Assembly: GCA_019752835.1 (NCBI GenBank)
Contig: JAIELR010000038.1
Span: 1-27,014, forward strand
Direction of reading: 5' to 3'
DNA from: Gammaproteobacteria bacterium
GTDB lineage: Bacteria > Pseudomonadota > Gammaproteobacteria > UBA1113
Length of the DNA stretch: 27,014 bases
The first letter of the stretch is position 1, and the number at the start of each line of letters is the position of its first letter. The notes under the pieces are model-generated. The model did no database searches and was not told where the DNA came from. It saw only the letters and a program-made list of their open reading frames with translations. Positions 8,770 to 16,026 of the stretch are shown here, one piece after another. The translations under genes and the position numbers were made by a program.

Positions 8770-9957
8770 TTATTGGCGTGGGCTTGCTAATGTATTCTGT
8801 CCTTCATCAAGAGCGACTAAAATGTTTCTACCTACATTGACAATAGCACCATTTGAAACATAACGATTTGTCAAAATAACAATACCGGATTGCTGGCTTG
8901 GAATAACCGCAATATAAGCACGAAACCCATAAGTTGCGCCAGTCTTATCAATCAACACATCAGGGTTATAATGCTGCTCTGCTGCGGGCAACCATTGAAT
9001 CGGTGTGGCACTCATATTCATATTTTCAGAGGCTTGCAATAACTGCGGATTATTTAATGCCGTTAATTGCCATGAAAAAGCTTGACTCACATTGCCCATC
9101 GATGCACGGGGTGTTTGCGCAATTTGCATCGCCAATCGAATATTTTTGGGGGTATTCGATAATCCCACTGCCGCAGCTAAAAAATGCGATAAGTCGCGAA
9201 TTGTAGATTTTCCAGCACCTGCTGCAGGAAATAACCATGTGTTGCTTGCCTTAGCAGGTGAGCCGTCATCTGAATATCCTTGTGCCCGCGCTTTTTTTAC
9301 TTGAGGGCTTAAGGTAATACTGGTTGATGTCATACCTAAGGGTGAAAAAATAGCCTGTTGATATAATTGCTCGATGTAGTGTTGATTTTGGATTTGCAGT
9401 ACTTTCCCGAGTAAACCGATACTCATATTCGAGTATTGCCATACTGTACCTATGGGGTTTTCAGGCTGCCAAGTCATTAAATAATGCTGTAATTGCATCT
9501 CTGTTTTGACAGAATCAGGTGCGTTGAACGGCAAGCTTCCCGTGTAAGTCGCCAGTTGTTCCAGCGTTATCTGACTCAGATTTTTATTGTCAGCTAATAG
9601 TGAAATATACTGAGTCAACTTATCACTCATTTTTAATCGATGCTGATTTATTTCTTCTGAGAATAATAAAGTTGTAAATAATTTAGTTAACGAACCTATT
9701 TCAAAGACAGTGTCCGAGGTGACGGGTTTTTTGGTTTTTTTATCTGCCAGACCAAATACATAGACCTTTGATTTCCCATGGTCGATGACTGCAACTGCAG
9801 CACCTGGAATTTGATATTCCTGCATAAATGCGTTCATCGTTTGGCGGATCATTTTTTGATTGACACTCGTTTCTGCCATAGCATAGGGTTGCATCAAAAT
9901 ATATGAGGCTATAAATGAGCTGAAAAGAATACATCGATGCAAAGAGAACTTAATCAT
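8770..9957 (-). CDS. Class C (AmpC-like) serine beta-lactamase
   Basis: A 395-residue secreted serine hydrolase predicted to cleave cephalosporins in the periplasm. The N-terminus is a signal peptide with a hydrophobic core, probably cut after residues near 28 (PYAMA). The three class C active-site motifs are present: S89-L-T-K92 in EIGSLTKLFTT, Y175-S-N177 in WQYSNMSIGLLGK, and K338-T-G340 in LIDKTGATYGFRAYIAVIP. The context around YSN and KTG fits AmpC better than general esterases or PBP-like proteins. I chose the ATG at 9957 because AGGAG lies 8 nt upstream; an in-frame start 14 codons earlier lacks one. No ampR-like divergent regulator is adjacent. A decayed copy of a related gene lies just upstream. 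Confidence 0.88.
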   Translation of the reverse strand: MIKFSLHRCILFSSFIASYILMQPYAMAETSVNQKMIRQTMNAFMQEYQIPGAAVAVIDHGKSKVYVFGLADKKTKKPVTSDTVFEIGSLTKLFTTLLFSEEINQHRLKMSDKLTQYISLLADNKNLSQITLEQLATYTGSLPFNAPDSVKTEMQLQHYLMTWQPENPIGTVWQYSNMSIGLLGKVLQIQNQHYIEQLYQQAIFSPLGMTSTSITLSPQVKKARAQGYSDDGSPAKASNTWLFPAAGAGKSTIRDLSHFLAAAVGLSNTPKNIRLAMQIAQTPRASMGNVSQAFSWQLTALNNPQLLQASENMNMSATPIQWLPAAEQHYNPDVLIDKTGATYGFRAYIAVIPSQQSGIVILTNRYVSNGAIVNVGRNILVALDEGQNTLASPRQ

Positions 9958-9994
9958 GAAAATGCTCCTTTTATTCTTAATGTGGTTTGTGCTT

Positions 9995-10014
9995 AGCACC
10001 CTCTAAAGGGTGCT
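9995..10014 (-). promoter_or_regulatory. 5'-leader hairpin of the AmpC-like gene
   Basis: A perfect 8-bp stem, AGCACCCT with AGGGTGCT, around a 4-nt loop. A TATAAT lies on the minus strand at 10021-10016, so a transcript started from it would begin within or just before this hairpin. Nothing T-rich follows, so it is not an intrinsic terminator. It may protect the 5' end of the mRNA. No good -35 box is visible. Confidence 0.4.
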
Positions 10015-10088
10015 GATTATAAATTTTATGGTTTGATACCTGATTGCATATTGTTCATAAAGCTAAATAATATTTGTCGCCCTATATT

Positions 10089-10301
10089 TTATAATGCCTC
10101 AGTATTATCAGTATATTTATTTGTTAAAATAACAATACCTAATTTTATGCTAGGTATAACCCCAATATAAGTACGAAATCCGTCTGTTGCACCAATTTTA
10201 TCAATTAATGAATTTCCATTATAGGTTGAATTCTTAATTTTATAAACTTGCTTAAAAGCGCTCAAATTAAAATGTGCAGGTGCTTGGACTAATTTTTTAT
10301 A
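10089..10301 (-). pseudogene. C-terminal fragment of a second AmpC-like beta-lactamase
   Basis: The minus strand encodes LIDKIGATDGFRTYIGVIPS followed by a segment with GIVILTNKYTDN, ending at TAA 10089-10091. It closely parallels the KTG region and C-terminus of the intact enzyme downstream (LIDKTGATYGFRAYIAVIPS, GIVILTNRYVSN). The KTG triad is changed to KIG. Upstream, the frame hits a stop at 10302-10304 and no serine or tyrosine motif follows, so only about the last 70 residues remain. It is most simply the relic of a tandem duplication or of gene replacement. Confidence 0.8.
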
Positions 10302-10476
10302 TTATCTAGTATCAAGCATGATATACTTATGGCCATTGAAACAGGGGCGACATTGTTCTTTATCTGATGAAAGTGAAACCACCATCGAACTCAACTTTGC
10401 CGCGCTCAAACTGAAACATACCATTAAGAAAAACAAAAAAATAAAATTATCGATCTTATGTTTTGAGGACAATAGA

Positions 10477-10881
10477 ATGGCTTTTGACGATCAGTTTCGA
10501 TTAAGTGTTCATGCGGTATTTACTGATGAAATGGGAAAGATACTGCAATTGCGATCGACCTATGATGGAAATCGATGGGGATTACCGGGTGGGTCATTGG
10601 AACCAGGCGAAACAATTCATGAAGTATTAATACGTGAATGCCATGAAGAATTAAGGGTCAATATTGATATCCTTTATATGAGCGGGATGTATTTTCATAA
10701 AGCCTATCATTCGCACGCCTGTATTTTCAGGTGTAATATGCAAAATGGCAGCGAAATTACATTAAGTGCCGAACACTCTGACTATCGATATTTTAACGTG
10801 GATGAACTGAGTGCCATTCAACGGCATCGTGTTCTGGATTGCCTGCAATTTGATGGCAAGGTAAAAAGTGAAAAATTTTAA
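10477..10881 (+). CDS. Nudix hydrolase
   Basis: A 134-residue protein with one Nudix domain, predicted to hydrolyse a nucleoside diphosphate linked to another group; the substrate is unknown. The box G39-x5-E45-x7-R53-E54-C-H-E57-E58 is present in GGSLEPGE...RECHEELRV. The three metal-binding glutamates are intact, but the usual late glycine is arginine. I chose ATG 10477 because GAGG lies 9-12 nt upstream and the resulting protein has normal single-domain length. The frame is open back to ATG 10318, which would add 53 basic residues with no family match. The gene lies between beta-lactamase sequences on the same strand as the class A gene, 65 nt before it. Confidence 0.85.
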   Translation: MAFDDQFRLSVHAVFTDEMGKILQLRSTYDGNRWGLPGGSLEPGETIHEVLIRECHEELRVNIDILYMSGMYFHKAYHSHACIFRCNMQNGSEITLSAEHSDYRYFNVDELSAIQRHRVLDCLQFDGKVKSEKF

Positions 10882-10946
10882 AGCATATGAGCGGTAAATT
10901 AATTATTGTACTTATGTAAAAATGCTTTTTTGAAGGAAATAAATAG

Positions 10947-11852
10947 GTGAAATTCAAATTGGTTGCGGGCTTATTGTTATTTTTCATAAGTACCCTTATT
11001 TTTGCCAAAAACACGCAAAATCAATCAATTCAAGAAAAACTGGCCGCATTGGAAGTTTCTTCTGGCGGGCGGTTAGGCTTATCGGCGATTGATACAGCAA
11101 ATAGTATGCATATCCAATATCATGCTACTGATCGTTTTCCCATGTGCAGTACTTTTAAAGTCATGGATGTTGCCGCTATTTTGAAAAAAAGTGAAAGCAA
11201 CCCTCACTTGCTTCAACAAACCATCACGTATACGAAGTCCGATATCGTTGGACCATGGAACCCTGTGACAGAAAAACATCTTGCCAGTGGTATGTCTGTT
11301 TCTGATCTCTGTGAAGCAGCAATCACGCAAAGTGATGATACAGCGGCCAATCTTCTGATGAAGCAAGTAGGTGACCCTCAAGCAGTGACGGCTTTTGCCC
11401 GCTCTATTGGCGATCATACCTTCAGACTGGATCGCTGGGAGCCCGAGTTAAACACTGCCATTCCAGGTGATCTGCGTGATACCACGACACCTGAGGCAAT
11501 GACAATCAGTCTACAAAAATTAGTTCTTGGCAATGCGCTAGCTTTACCGCAACGCGAACAATTGCAAACCTGGTTAAAAGGTACGACAACTGGAAATTTC
11601 CGAATTCGAGCAGGTGTTCCAAAAGGCTGGATTGTTGGCGACAAAACGGGTGGTGGTAATGATTATGGCGTAACGAACGATATTGGGGTGATTTGGCCAC
11701 CTCATTGTTCACCCATTGTCGTCACTATCCTTTTTACTCAAAATAAAAAAGATGCCCCTCATCGCGAAGATGTCGTTGCATCAGCCACACGCATATTGAT
11801 AAGTGAATTTGAACGTACCGATCAGTGTCTTAAACAAGCAGCTGAAAAATGA
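10947..11852 (+). CDS. Class A serine beta-lactamase with SDD in place of SDN
   Basis: A 301-residue secreted enzyme that should open beta-lactam rings in the periplasm. A signal peptide covers about residues 1-20. Class A landmarks: C67-S68-T-F-K71 (the S70/K73 motif), S129-D-D131 (position of SDN 130-132), E165-PEL-N169 (the omega-loop general base) and K233-T-G235. The SDN asparagine is aspartate here. A cysteine precedes the catalytic serine as in KPC/SME carbapenemases, but the partner cysteine expected soon after KTG is absent (KTGGGNDYG). The start is GTG at 10947, with AGGA 9 nt upstream. No LysR-type regulator is adjacent. Activity is likely but its spectrum cannot be read from sequence. 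Confidence 0.92.
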   Translation: MKFKLVAGLLLFFISTLIFAKNTQNQSIQEKLAALEVSSGGRLGLSAIDTANSMHIQYHATDRFPMCSTFKVMDVAAILKKSESNPHLLQQTITYTKSDIVGPWNPVTEKHLASGMSVSDLCEAAITQSDDTAANLLMKQVGDPQAVTAFARSIGDHTFRLDRWEPELNTAIPGDLRDTTTPEAMTISLQKLVLGNALALPQREQLQTWLKGTTTGNFRIRAGVPKGWIVGDKTGGGNDYGVTNDIGVIWPPHCSPIVVTILFTQNKKDAPHREDVVASATRILISEFERTDQCLKQAAEK

Positions 11853-11881
11853 GAGGCAGACTCCCACACGACGCGTAATCA

Positions 11882-11935
11882 ACCCCATCGTTCAGACGGG
11901 CGCTAAACTTCGTATCTTCAGGTGCGATGGGTATA
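11882..11935. repeat. Intergenic palindromic element sharing a block with 14571-14597
   Basis: ACCCCATCG (11882-11890) pairs with CGATGGGT (11925-11932). The right end, 11909-11935, matches 14571-14597 at 23 of 27 positions (core TCTTCAGG, then GCGATG). A second stem, CCTCTTC (11941-11947) with GAAGAGG (11980-11986), follows directly, so the whole gap between the class A gene and the small secreted gene is structured. Confidence 0.6.
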
Positions 11936-12004
11936 CCTGTCCTCTTCGACGCGCTATGGCATGTCTGTGACACGTGTAAGAAGAGGATGACTCGACGAAA
12001 TAAT

Positions 12005-12325
12005 CTAATTAACCAATGCCTTACCACTTTTCAGCGTGCAAACACATTCATTGTTTTGATGGCTGTATTTGCACGATATTTTAGTCGTATTTTGGATAAT
12101 AGTATTAAAAGCATTAAGGCAGGCACTAGGATCGTTAGCGGCACCCGTAATGATACTGCTTGTATAGGTGCAATCAGCAAAATCCTGACCTGTGGCACTG
12201 ACTTCAAAGCCTGATACGGTTGGACAATTAACAAACACACCTTGACTAGCGAGCACGCTGGAGCTCACAAACAACAATATAAAAATTAGACGCGAATGGT
12301 ATTTAACATCGAAAGAATGAAGCAT
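12005..12325 (-). CDS. Small secreted protein with five cysteines, unknown function
   Basis: A 106-residue protein that I do not recognise. A signal peptide (hydrophobic LIFILLFVSSSVLA, residues about 13-26) is followed by a mature part of about 80 residues with five cysteines (VNCPT, ADCTY, SACLN, ISCKY and ECVCTL supply these plus one more in the last motif). Disulphide bonds in the periplasm or outside the cell are likely. GGAAG lies 8 nt before the ATG on the minus strand, supporting this start. It is the last gene of the minus-strand run behind the porins, separated from them by a REP-like hairpin, so it may have its own promoter. Confidence 0.65.
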   Translation of the reverse strand: MLHSFDVKYHSRLIFILLFVSSSVLASQGVFVNCPTVSGFEVSATGQDFADCTYTSSIITGAANDPSACLNAFNTIIQNTTKISCKYSHQNNECVCTLKSGKALVN

Positions 12326-12389
12326 TTTTTATCTTCCTTGATTAATGCTGACTATTTTACGCTTATTATGCCACTTGTTAGGAGTATTG

Positions 12390-12423
12390 CCCCGGATTGC
12401 GCTGCGCTGCATCCGGGCTACGA
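12390..12423 (-). repeat. REP-like palindrome behind porin 1
   Basis: Read on the minus strand the unit is GTAGCCCGGATGCAGCGCAG, then CGCAATCCGGGG. CCCGGAT pairs with ATCCGGG around a GC-rich loop. It begins 9 nt after the porin stop and has the same orientation relative to its upstream gene as the copy behind uvrD. This GTAGCCCGGAT...ATCCGGG type is widely dispersed in proteobacteria. Confidence 0.8.
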
Positions 12424-12432
12424 TATTTCTTA

Positions 12433-13446
12433 TCAAGCAAGATTTAGCTGCAATCTTAAATAAGGCCCTTGAAAACCAAAATTTTGTTGGTTAACGGTGC
12501 TATTGATAGTTGTTATATCATAGGTATCAGTTTCGATAGCATCAAAATAGTTCACTACTTGGTAGCCTGCTTGGAAATCTAAAGATGTCGTTGGATTAAA
12601 GCAGTGTTGATAATCTAAGCCTAATTTGGCATCTAATTCTGGTACCACATACCAATTTTTATCAAGATCTGTTGTAATAGGAAGATCTGAGCCCGATTGT
12701 GTTACTAAGCTCGCATTATCATAACCGACCTCAAGCGAACCACCAATGGTTCCAACAATGGAAAAAGCTTGGCCAAGCAAAAACTGCATGTCAACGCCGA
12801 CTCTTGGACCCAATCCCTCATAATGCGAGCTGACCTGTGCCGTGGCTTGTGTGTGTGTGTCACTTTCGGTGGGGTTGTTATAATAGGTAGAATTATCACG
12901 ATCGTTTAAATCAGCATAACGAATGCCTCCAAACGGATGTATATCAAGTTTTTGCCCTACTCGCAGATGCTGACCAAAAACGAAATCTGCTGCATTATAT
13001 AATTGGTCTGTTTCACCTTTAATTTCATTCACGAAATCACGGCGCGCTGGGAGCAGTCCATAAGGCTCATTAAAGGTCTCTGTGCCAACGATCGTTGAGT
13101 CGCTGCTATCTTCCATATCCACATGCATATAAGAGACGGTAGCATCTCTATCATTACCTGCAAAATGGTAGGTTGCATCAAGCTCAACACCAGCATGATA
13201 ATTTGAATCCACCGTTTGTTCGCTGATTTTGTTAGGATCGGTATTCGTATTTATTTCAGCGTATTGATATTGTGGTGCAGTAGATTGAACATACAAACCC
13301 TCTATGCCCAAAGACCAGAAGCTTGTGCTACCCCAAGCAAGCAAGGGAGTTCCGGTGGGCAAAACTACGGAGTTTCCTGGGCTACCAGCTAAGGCAAGGG
13401 TGCTAATACCAATAAGTCCTAAGCTTGTTACTATTTTTTTTAACAT
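12433..13446 (-). CDS. Legionella-type major outer-membrane porin, paralogue 1
   Basis: A 337-residue predicted outer-membrane beta-barrel of the Legionella_OMP type (major outer membrane protein/Lpg1974-like pore). A 20-residue signal peptide ends in ALA before GSPGN. The mature start has PTGTPLLAWG and WSLGIEGLYVQS; later come HPFGGIRYADL, GLGPRVGVDMQFLLG, FSIVGTIGGSLEVG and ELDAKLGLDYQHCF, with an aromatic-rich C-terminal strand ending GPYLRLQLNLA. These blocks recur in both other porins of the cluster. It starts 29 nt after porin 2 with AAGGA at its ribosome site, so the two probably share an mRNA. A REP-like hairpin lies 9 nt behind its stop. Confidence 0.88.
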   Translation of the reverse strand: MLKKIVTSLGLIGISTLALAGSPGNSVVLPTGTPLLAWGSTSFWSLGIEGLYVQSTAPQYQYAEINTNTDPNKISEQTVDSNYHAGVELDATYHFAGNDRDATVSYMHVDMEDSSDSTIVGTETFNEPYGLLPARRDFVNEIKGETDQLYNAADFVFGQHLRVGQKLDIHPFGGIRYADLNDRDNSTYYNNPTESDTHTQATAQVSSHYEGLGPRVGVDMQFLLGQAFSIVGTIGGSLEVGYDNASLVTQSGSDLPITTDLDKNWYVVPELDAKLGLDYQHCFNPTTSLDFQAGYQVVNYFDAIETDTYDITTINSTVNQQNFGFQGPYLRLQLNLA

Positions 13447-13475
13447 GGTTATTTATCCTTAAAAATGATTATATC

Positions 13476-14480
13476 TTAAGCAAAAGCTACTTGGGTTCGC
13501 AAATAAATGCCATGATACCCAAAATCCTCATTATTTAAACTGCTATTGACGTAGGCTGTACCCAAATAATCATGTTGATCAGCATTAAAATAATCAACAA
13601 CTTGTTCTCCAAATTGGATATCAAAGCCGCGCATGGCTTTATTTAAATCATAGTGATAATTAATACCCATAGATTCATCTAACTCAGGAATAACGGCTGT
13701 TGTTTCATCATTTTTTTGTTCGCTGTCTGCCGTATTCGTATTGATGTGGTAGTTTTCATTCATATCACCCACCAACAACGAAGAGCCAAATGTACCAACG
13801 ATAGAAAAGCCAGCAAACAAGTGCACATTTACGTCCATACCAGCTCGTGGGCCAAGACCATTGAAGGTACTATCAGACAAAAACTGGTTTTCTGTATTGT
13901 CGTTTGCATAATATCGTGCATTACCATCGATATCAATTTTTGCATAACGCAATCCCGCAAAAGGATGAAGTGTTACGCGCTGACCCACCGAAAGCAATTG
14001 TCCTGTGGTTAAGTCAGCTGCACGGTAATGATAGCTTGCCGTGCTATAAATATTTCCACCACCAGTGAGTATTAGGGGATTATTGCGGCCATTGATGCCG
14101 TATAATGTTGTTCCAGCAGGTGCTGCATAGTGCTCTGTGTCTGACATATTGAGGTCAGTATAAGCAACACGCACATCTCTGCCCGTATTGGCAAATTGGT
14201 AAGCAATATCAGCCTCCCATCCGTAATCATGTTCATTGTCAACGGATTCATTATGATATGTCGTTGGATTATCTGGATTAACAAGAGCCGCTTGCATAAA
14301 TTGAAATTTATCAATCGGCATCATCATTTGCCCTTCTAAACCGATAGTCCACAAGCTGGAGGTTGCAGGAGCGGTTAGCACAACGCTCGAGGGTGGTGCA
14401 GCATTATTTCCTGGTTCGTCTGCAAGGACTAATTTGCTACTTGTGCATAATGTAAGCGCAAAAAATATTTTTTTAAACAT
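13476..14480 (-). CDS. Legionella-type major outer-membrane porin, paralogue 2
   Basis: A 334-residue paralogue of its two neighbours. The signal peptide ends VLA before DEPGN. Shared blocks include LWTIGLEGQMMMP, HPFAGLRYAKIDI, GLGPRAGMDVNVHLF, FSIVGTFGSSLLVGDMN and ELDESMGINYHYD, ending GIYLRTQVAFA. It is the most diverged of the three: several consensus aromatics differ and it lacks the GTP-type N-terminal turn. It lies 193 nt downstream of porin 3, behind that gene's terminator and a palindromic element, and 29 nt before porin 1, so porins 2 and 1 probably form a bicistronic unit. Confidence 0.86.
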   Translation of the reverse strand: MFKKIFFALTLCTSSKLVLADEPGNNAAPPSSVVLTAPATSSLWTIGLEGQMMMPIDKFQFMQAALVNPDNPTTYHNESVDNEHDYGWEADIAYQFANTGRDVRVAYTDLNMSDTEHYAAPAGTTLYGINGRNNPLILTGGGNIYSTASYHYRAADLTTGQLLSVGQRVTLHPFAGLRYAKIDIDGNARYYANDNTENQFLSDSTFNGLGPRAGMDVNVHLFAGFSIVGTFGSSLLVGDMNENYHINTNTADSEQKNDETTAVIPELDESMGINYHYDLNKAMRGFDIQFGEQVVDYFNADQHDYLGTAYVNSSLNNEDFGYHGIYLRTQVAFA

Positions 14481-14526
14481 GAATTACTCTCAGTAATAAA
14501 TAGATTCTCTTATGCAAAAAAGGACC

Positions 14527-14598
14527 CATACTCCTCGGAATTGGATTTGCGAGTAGCATATGTCGATACATTCGCGTCTTCAGGCGCGATGAGTATAG
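14527..14598. repeat. Palindromic element between porins 3 and 2
   Basis: About 72 bp bounded by ATACTC and GAGTAT. It carries CGGAATTGGATTTGC (14535-14549), identical to the ribF element at 2308-2322, and a 27-bp right block that matches 11909-11935 with four differences. It is flanked on both sides by AAAAAAGGACC (from 14516 and in 14613-14626). The right copy is the tail of the porin 3 terminator, so the left copy may be a target duplication or chance. Confidence 0.6.
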
Positions 14599-14612
14599 AA
14601 TATAATGTCATA

Positions 14613-14646
14613 TAAAAAAAAAGGACCTAACGATGTTAAGTCCTTC
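14613..14646 (-). terminator. Intrinsic terminator of porin 3
   Basis: On the minus strand AAGGACTTAAC (14645-14635) pairs with GTTAGGTCCTT (14631-14621) around a 3-nt loop, one G-U pair, followed directly by a run of T's. It starts 28 nt after the porin 3 stop. This is the clearest terminator in the window. Confidence 0.85.
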
Positions 14647-14673
14647 TTCTTACGCAGAATCCATTAATTCAAA

Positions 14674-15681
14674 TTAAGCAACGTTTAATTGCAATCTGAG
14701 GTAAGGACCGTTGTAGTTAAAGTCACTGGTATTGTTAACACTGTTAGCAAAAACAGAGTCACCAAAATCATTGCTTTCAGCATTGAAATAGTTAACTACT
14801 TGGTAACCGACTTGAATGTCCATTGAGGTATTTGGGTTAAATGCATGCATATAATCCAAACCTAATTTAGCATCCAATTCAGGAACGACAGCGGTGTAGC
14901 TATCATTGTCGAAGTCAGCATCAACTGGTATTGCTGTGGCATCAATATCAAAATGCGAATCCATGTTACCGACGAGCAACGCACCTGCAAAGGTACCAAC
15001 CACAGAGAAGTTGTTACCTAAGTGAACACTTGCATCAATACCTGCGCGTGGACCTATACCTTCAAAATCGCTGTCGCCTTTGTAGGATGCAGTTACGCCT
15101 TCTACACCAGCTTCAGTTTCTTCATAGGTTGCTTTATTCGTGGTATCAATACTTGCAAATTGCAAGCCACCGAATGGATGCAAGGATAAACGATCGCCTA
15201 CTGTCAACAATTGACCGAAGGTCAAGGTTGCAGCATTCAATGTTTGATCTACATCGGCTTCTGCTTCGTCAGAACCGAGTCCAGTAAGGAGAGGGCCATG
15301 AACGTTGTCAAGACCTGTATCTCCGCCTACTGAGTCAGAACCATCTTGGTTCAGGTAGGTGTAAGATGCGCTAACATCGCGGCTGCTGCCAGGGAATATA
15401 TAGCTTACATCAACTTCACCACCCCAATTCCAATCATTACTCACGGATTGATTGTCTTGATCAACCACATCGGTGGTTGGAGACGTGTCAATCGTAGCAT
15501 ATTGGAAATTAGTATTGGATTCCATATAAAGGGCTTCCAAACCAAAACTCCAGGTACCGGTGCTGTCTGGTGCAATTACGGGAGTTCCTGTTGGAACAAC
15601 CATATTATTACCAGGCGCGCCTGCCAATGCTACTGAACTTAAACCGATCATTGCCAAAGCTAAAGTAATACTTTTAGTCAT
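14674..15681 (-). CDS. Legionella-type major outer-membrane porin, paralogue 3
   Basis: A 335-residue outer-membrane beta-barrel of the Legionella_OMP type. The signal peptide ends ALA before GAPGN. Blocks shared with porin 1 include VVPTGTPVIAPDS, WSFGLEALYMES, HPFGGLQFASID, GIGPRAGIDASVHLG, FSVVGTFAGALLVGNMD, ELDAKLGLDYMHAFN, MDIQVGYQVVNYFNA and the end GPYLRLQLNVA. The mature protein is rich in Asp and Glu. It is closer to porin 1 than to porin 2. Ribosome site AGGAAG lies upstream of the ATG. A strong terminator follows, so it is probably its own transcript and may be the main porin of the three. Confidence 0.9.
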   Translation of the reverse strand: MTKSITLALAMIGLSSVALAGAPGNNMVVPTGTPVIAPDSTGTWSFGLEALYMESNTNFQYATIDTSPTTDVVDQDNQSVSNDWNWGGEVDVSYIFPGSSRDVSASYTYLNQDGSDSVGGDTGLDNVHGPLLTGLGSDEAEADVDQTLNAATLTFGQLLTVGDRLSLHPFGGLQFASIDTTNKATYEETEAGVEGVTASYKGDSDFEGIGPRAGIDASVHLGNNFSVVGTFAGALLVGNMDSHFDIDATAIPVDADFDNDSYTAVVPELDAKLGLDYMHAFNPNTSMDIQVGYQVVNYFNAESNDFGDSVFANSVNNTSDFNYNGPYLRLQLNVA

Positions 15682-16026
15682 CGCGTCAATCTTCCTTTTT
15701 TGAGATTTAACATCATTGATATCGCGTACATGCGGCGCGACTTACCCAATATGTCGCGGTCAGAAAACCATTAAAATTAACAGCTAACTAATCGCAACAA
15801 TCTTATGATAAGCTTAAGTTAACCTAGATCTCAAACGATAGTGTCAATTATTTTGCAATTTGGTCCCATAAAAAAGATATTTTTTGAACAGCTGTATTTT
15901 TTTTGGCTTTAAAAGGCTGTTTTGTTCAAAAATTCCGCGAACAATCGTTCGGGATGATGGATACAAGGCGATGTGATTTGTCTTAAGAGGTATCAATTCT
16001 TTTCCATTCGCGATACAATCCCCTGC
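15682..16026. other. Intergenic region between porin 3 and uvrD
   Basis: This 345-nt gap holds the porin leader and promoter on the left. The right half (15850-16026) is AT-rich, with T runs and a short imperfect repeat around AACAATCGTTCG. I looked for a LexA box before uvrD (CTGT-N8-ACAG) and found none. No ORF with family support is seen. Confidence 0.5.
15805..15834 (-). promoter_or_regulatory. Candidate promoter of porin 3
   Basis: On the minus strand TTGAGA (15834-15829) and TATCAT (15810-15805) are separated by 18 nt, each one mismatch from consensus. A perfect TTGACA lies just upstream (15847-15842) but has no good -10 partner. The leader would be about 115 nt and contains an imperfect hairpin around CGCGACAT...ATGTACGCG (15720-15757). 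Confidence 0.4.

Noticed and set aside
10318..10476. 53-residue N-terminal extension of the Nudix protein
   Set aside because: No family match; a ribosome site precedes ATG 10477 and gives normal domain length. Could be a relic of other DNA.
14931..15287. 118-residue plus-strand reading frame within porin 3
   Set aside because: Antisense shadow of a clear porin gene; low-complexity Leu/His/Gln/Arg content and no family match.
15900..16026. LexA box before uvrD
   Set aside because: No CTGT-N8-ACAG or close variant seen; the CTGT near 15893 has no partner at the right distance.
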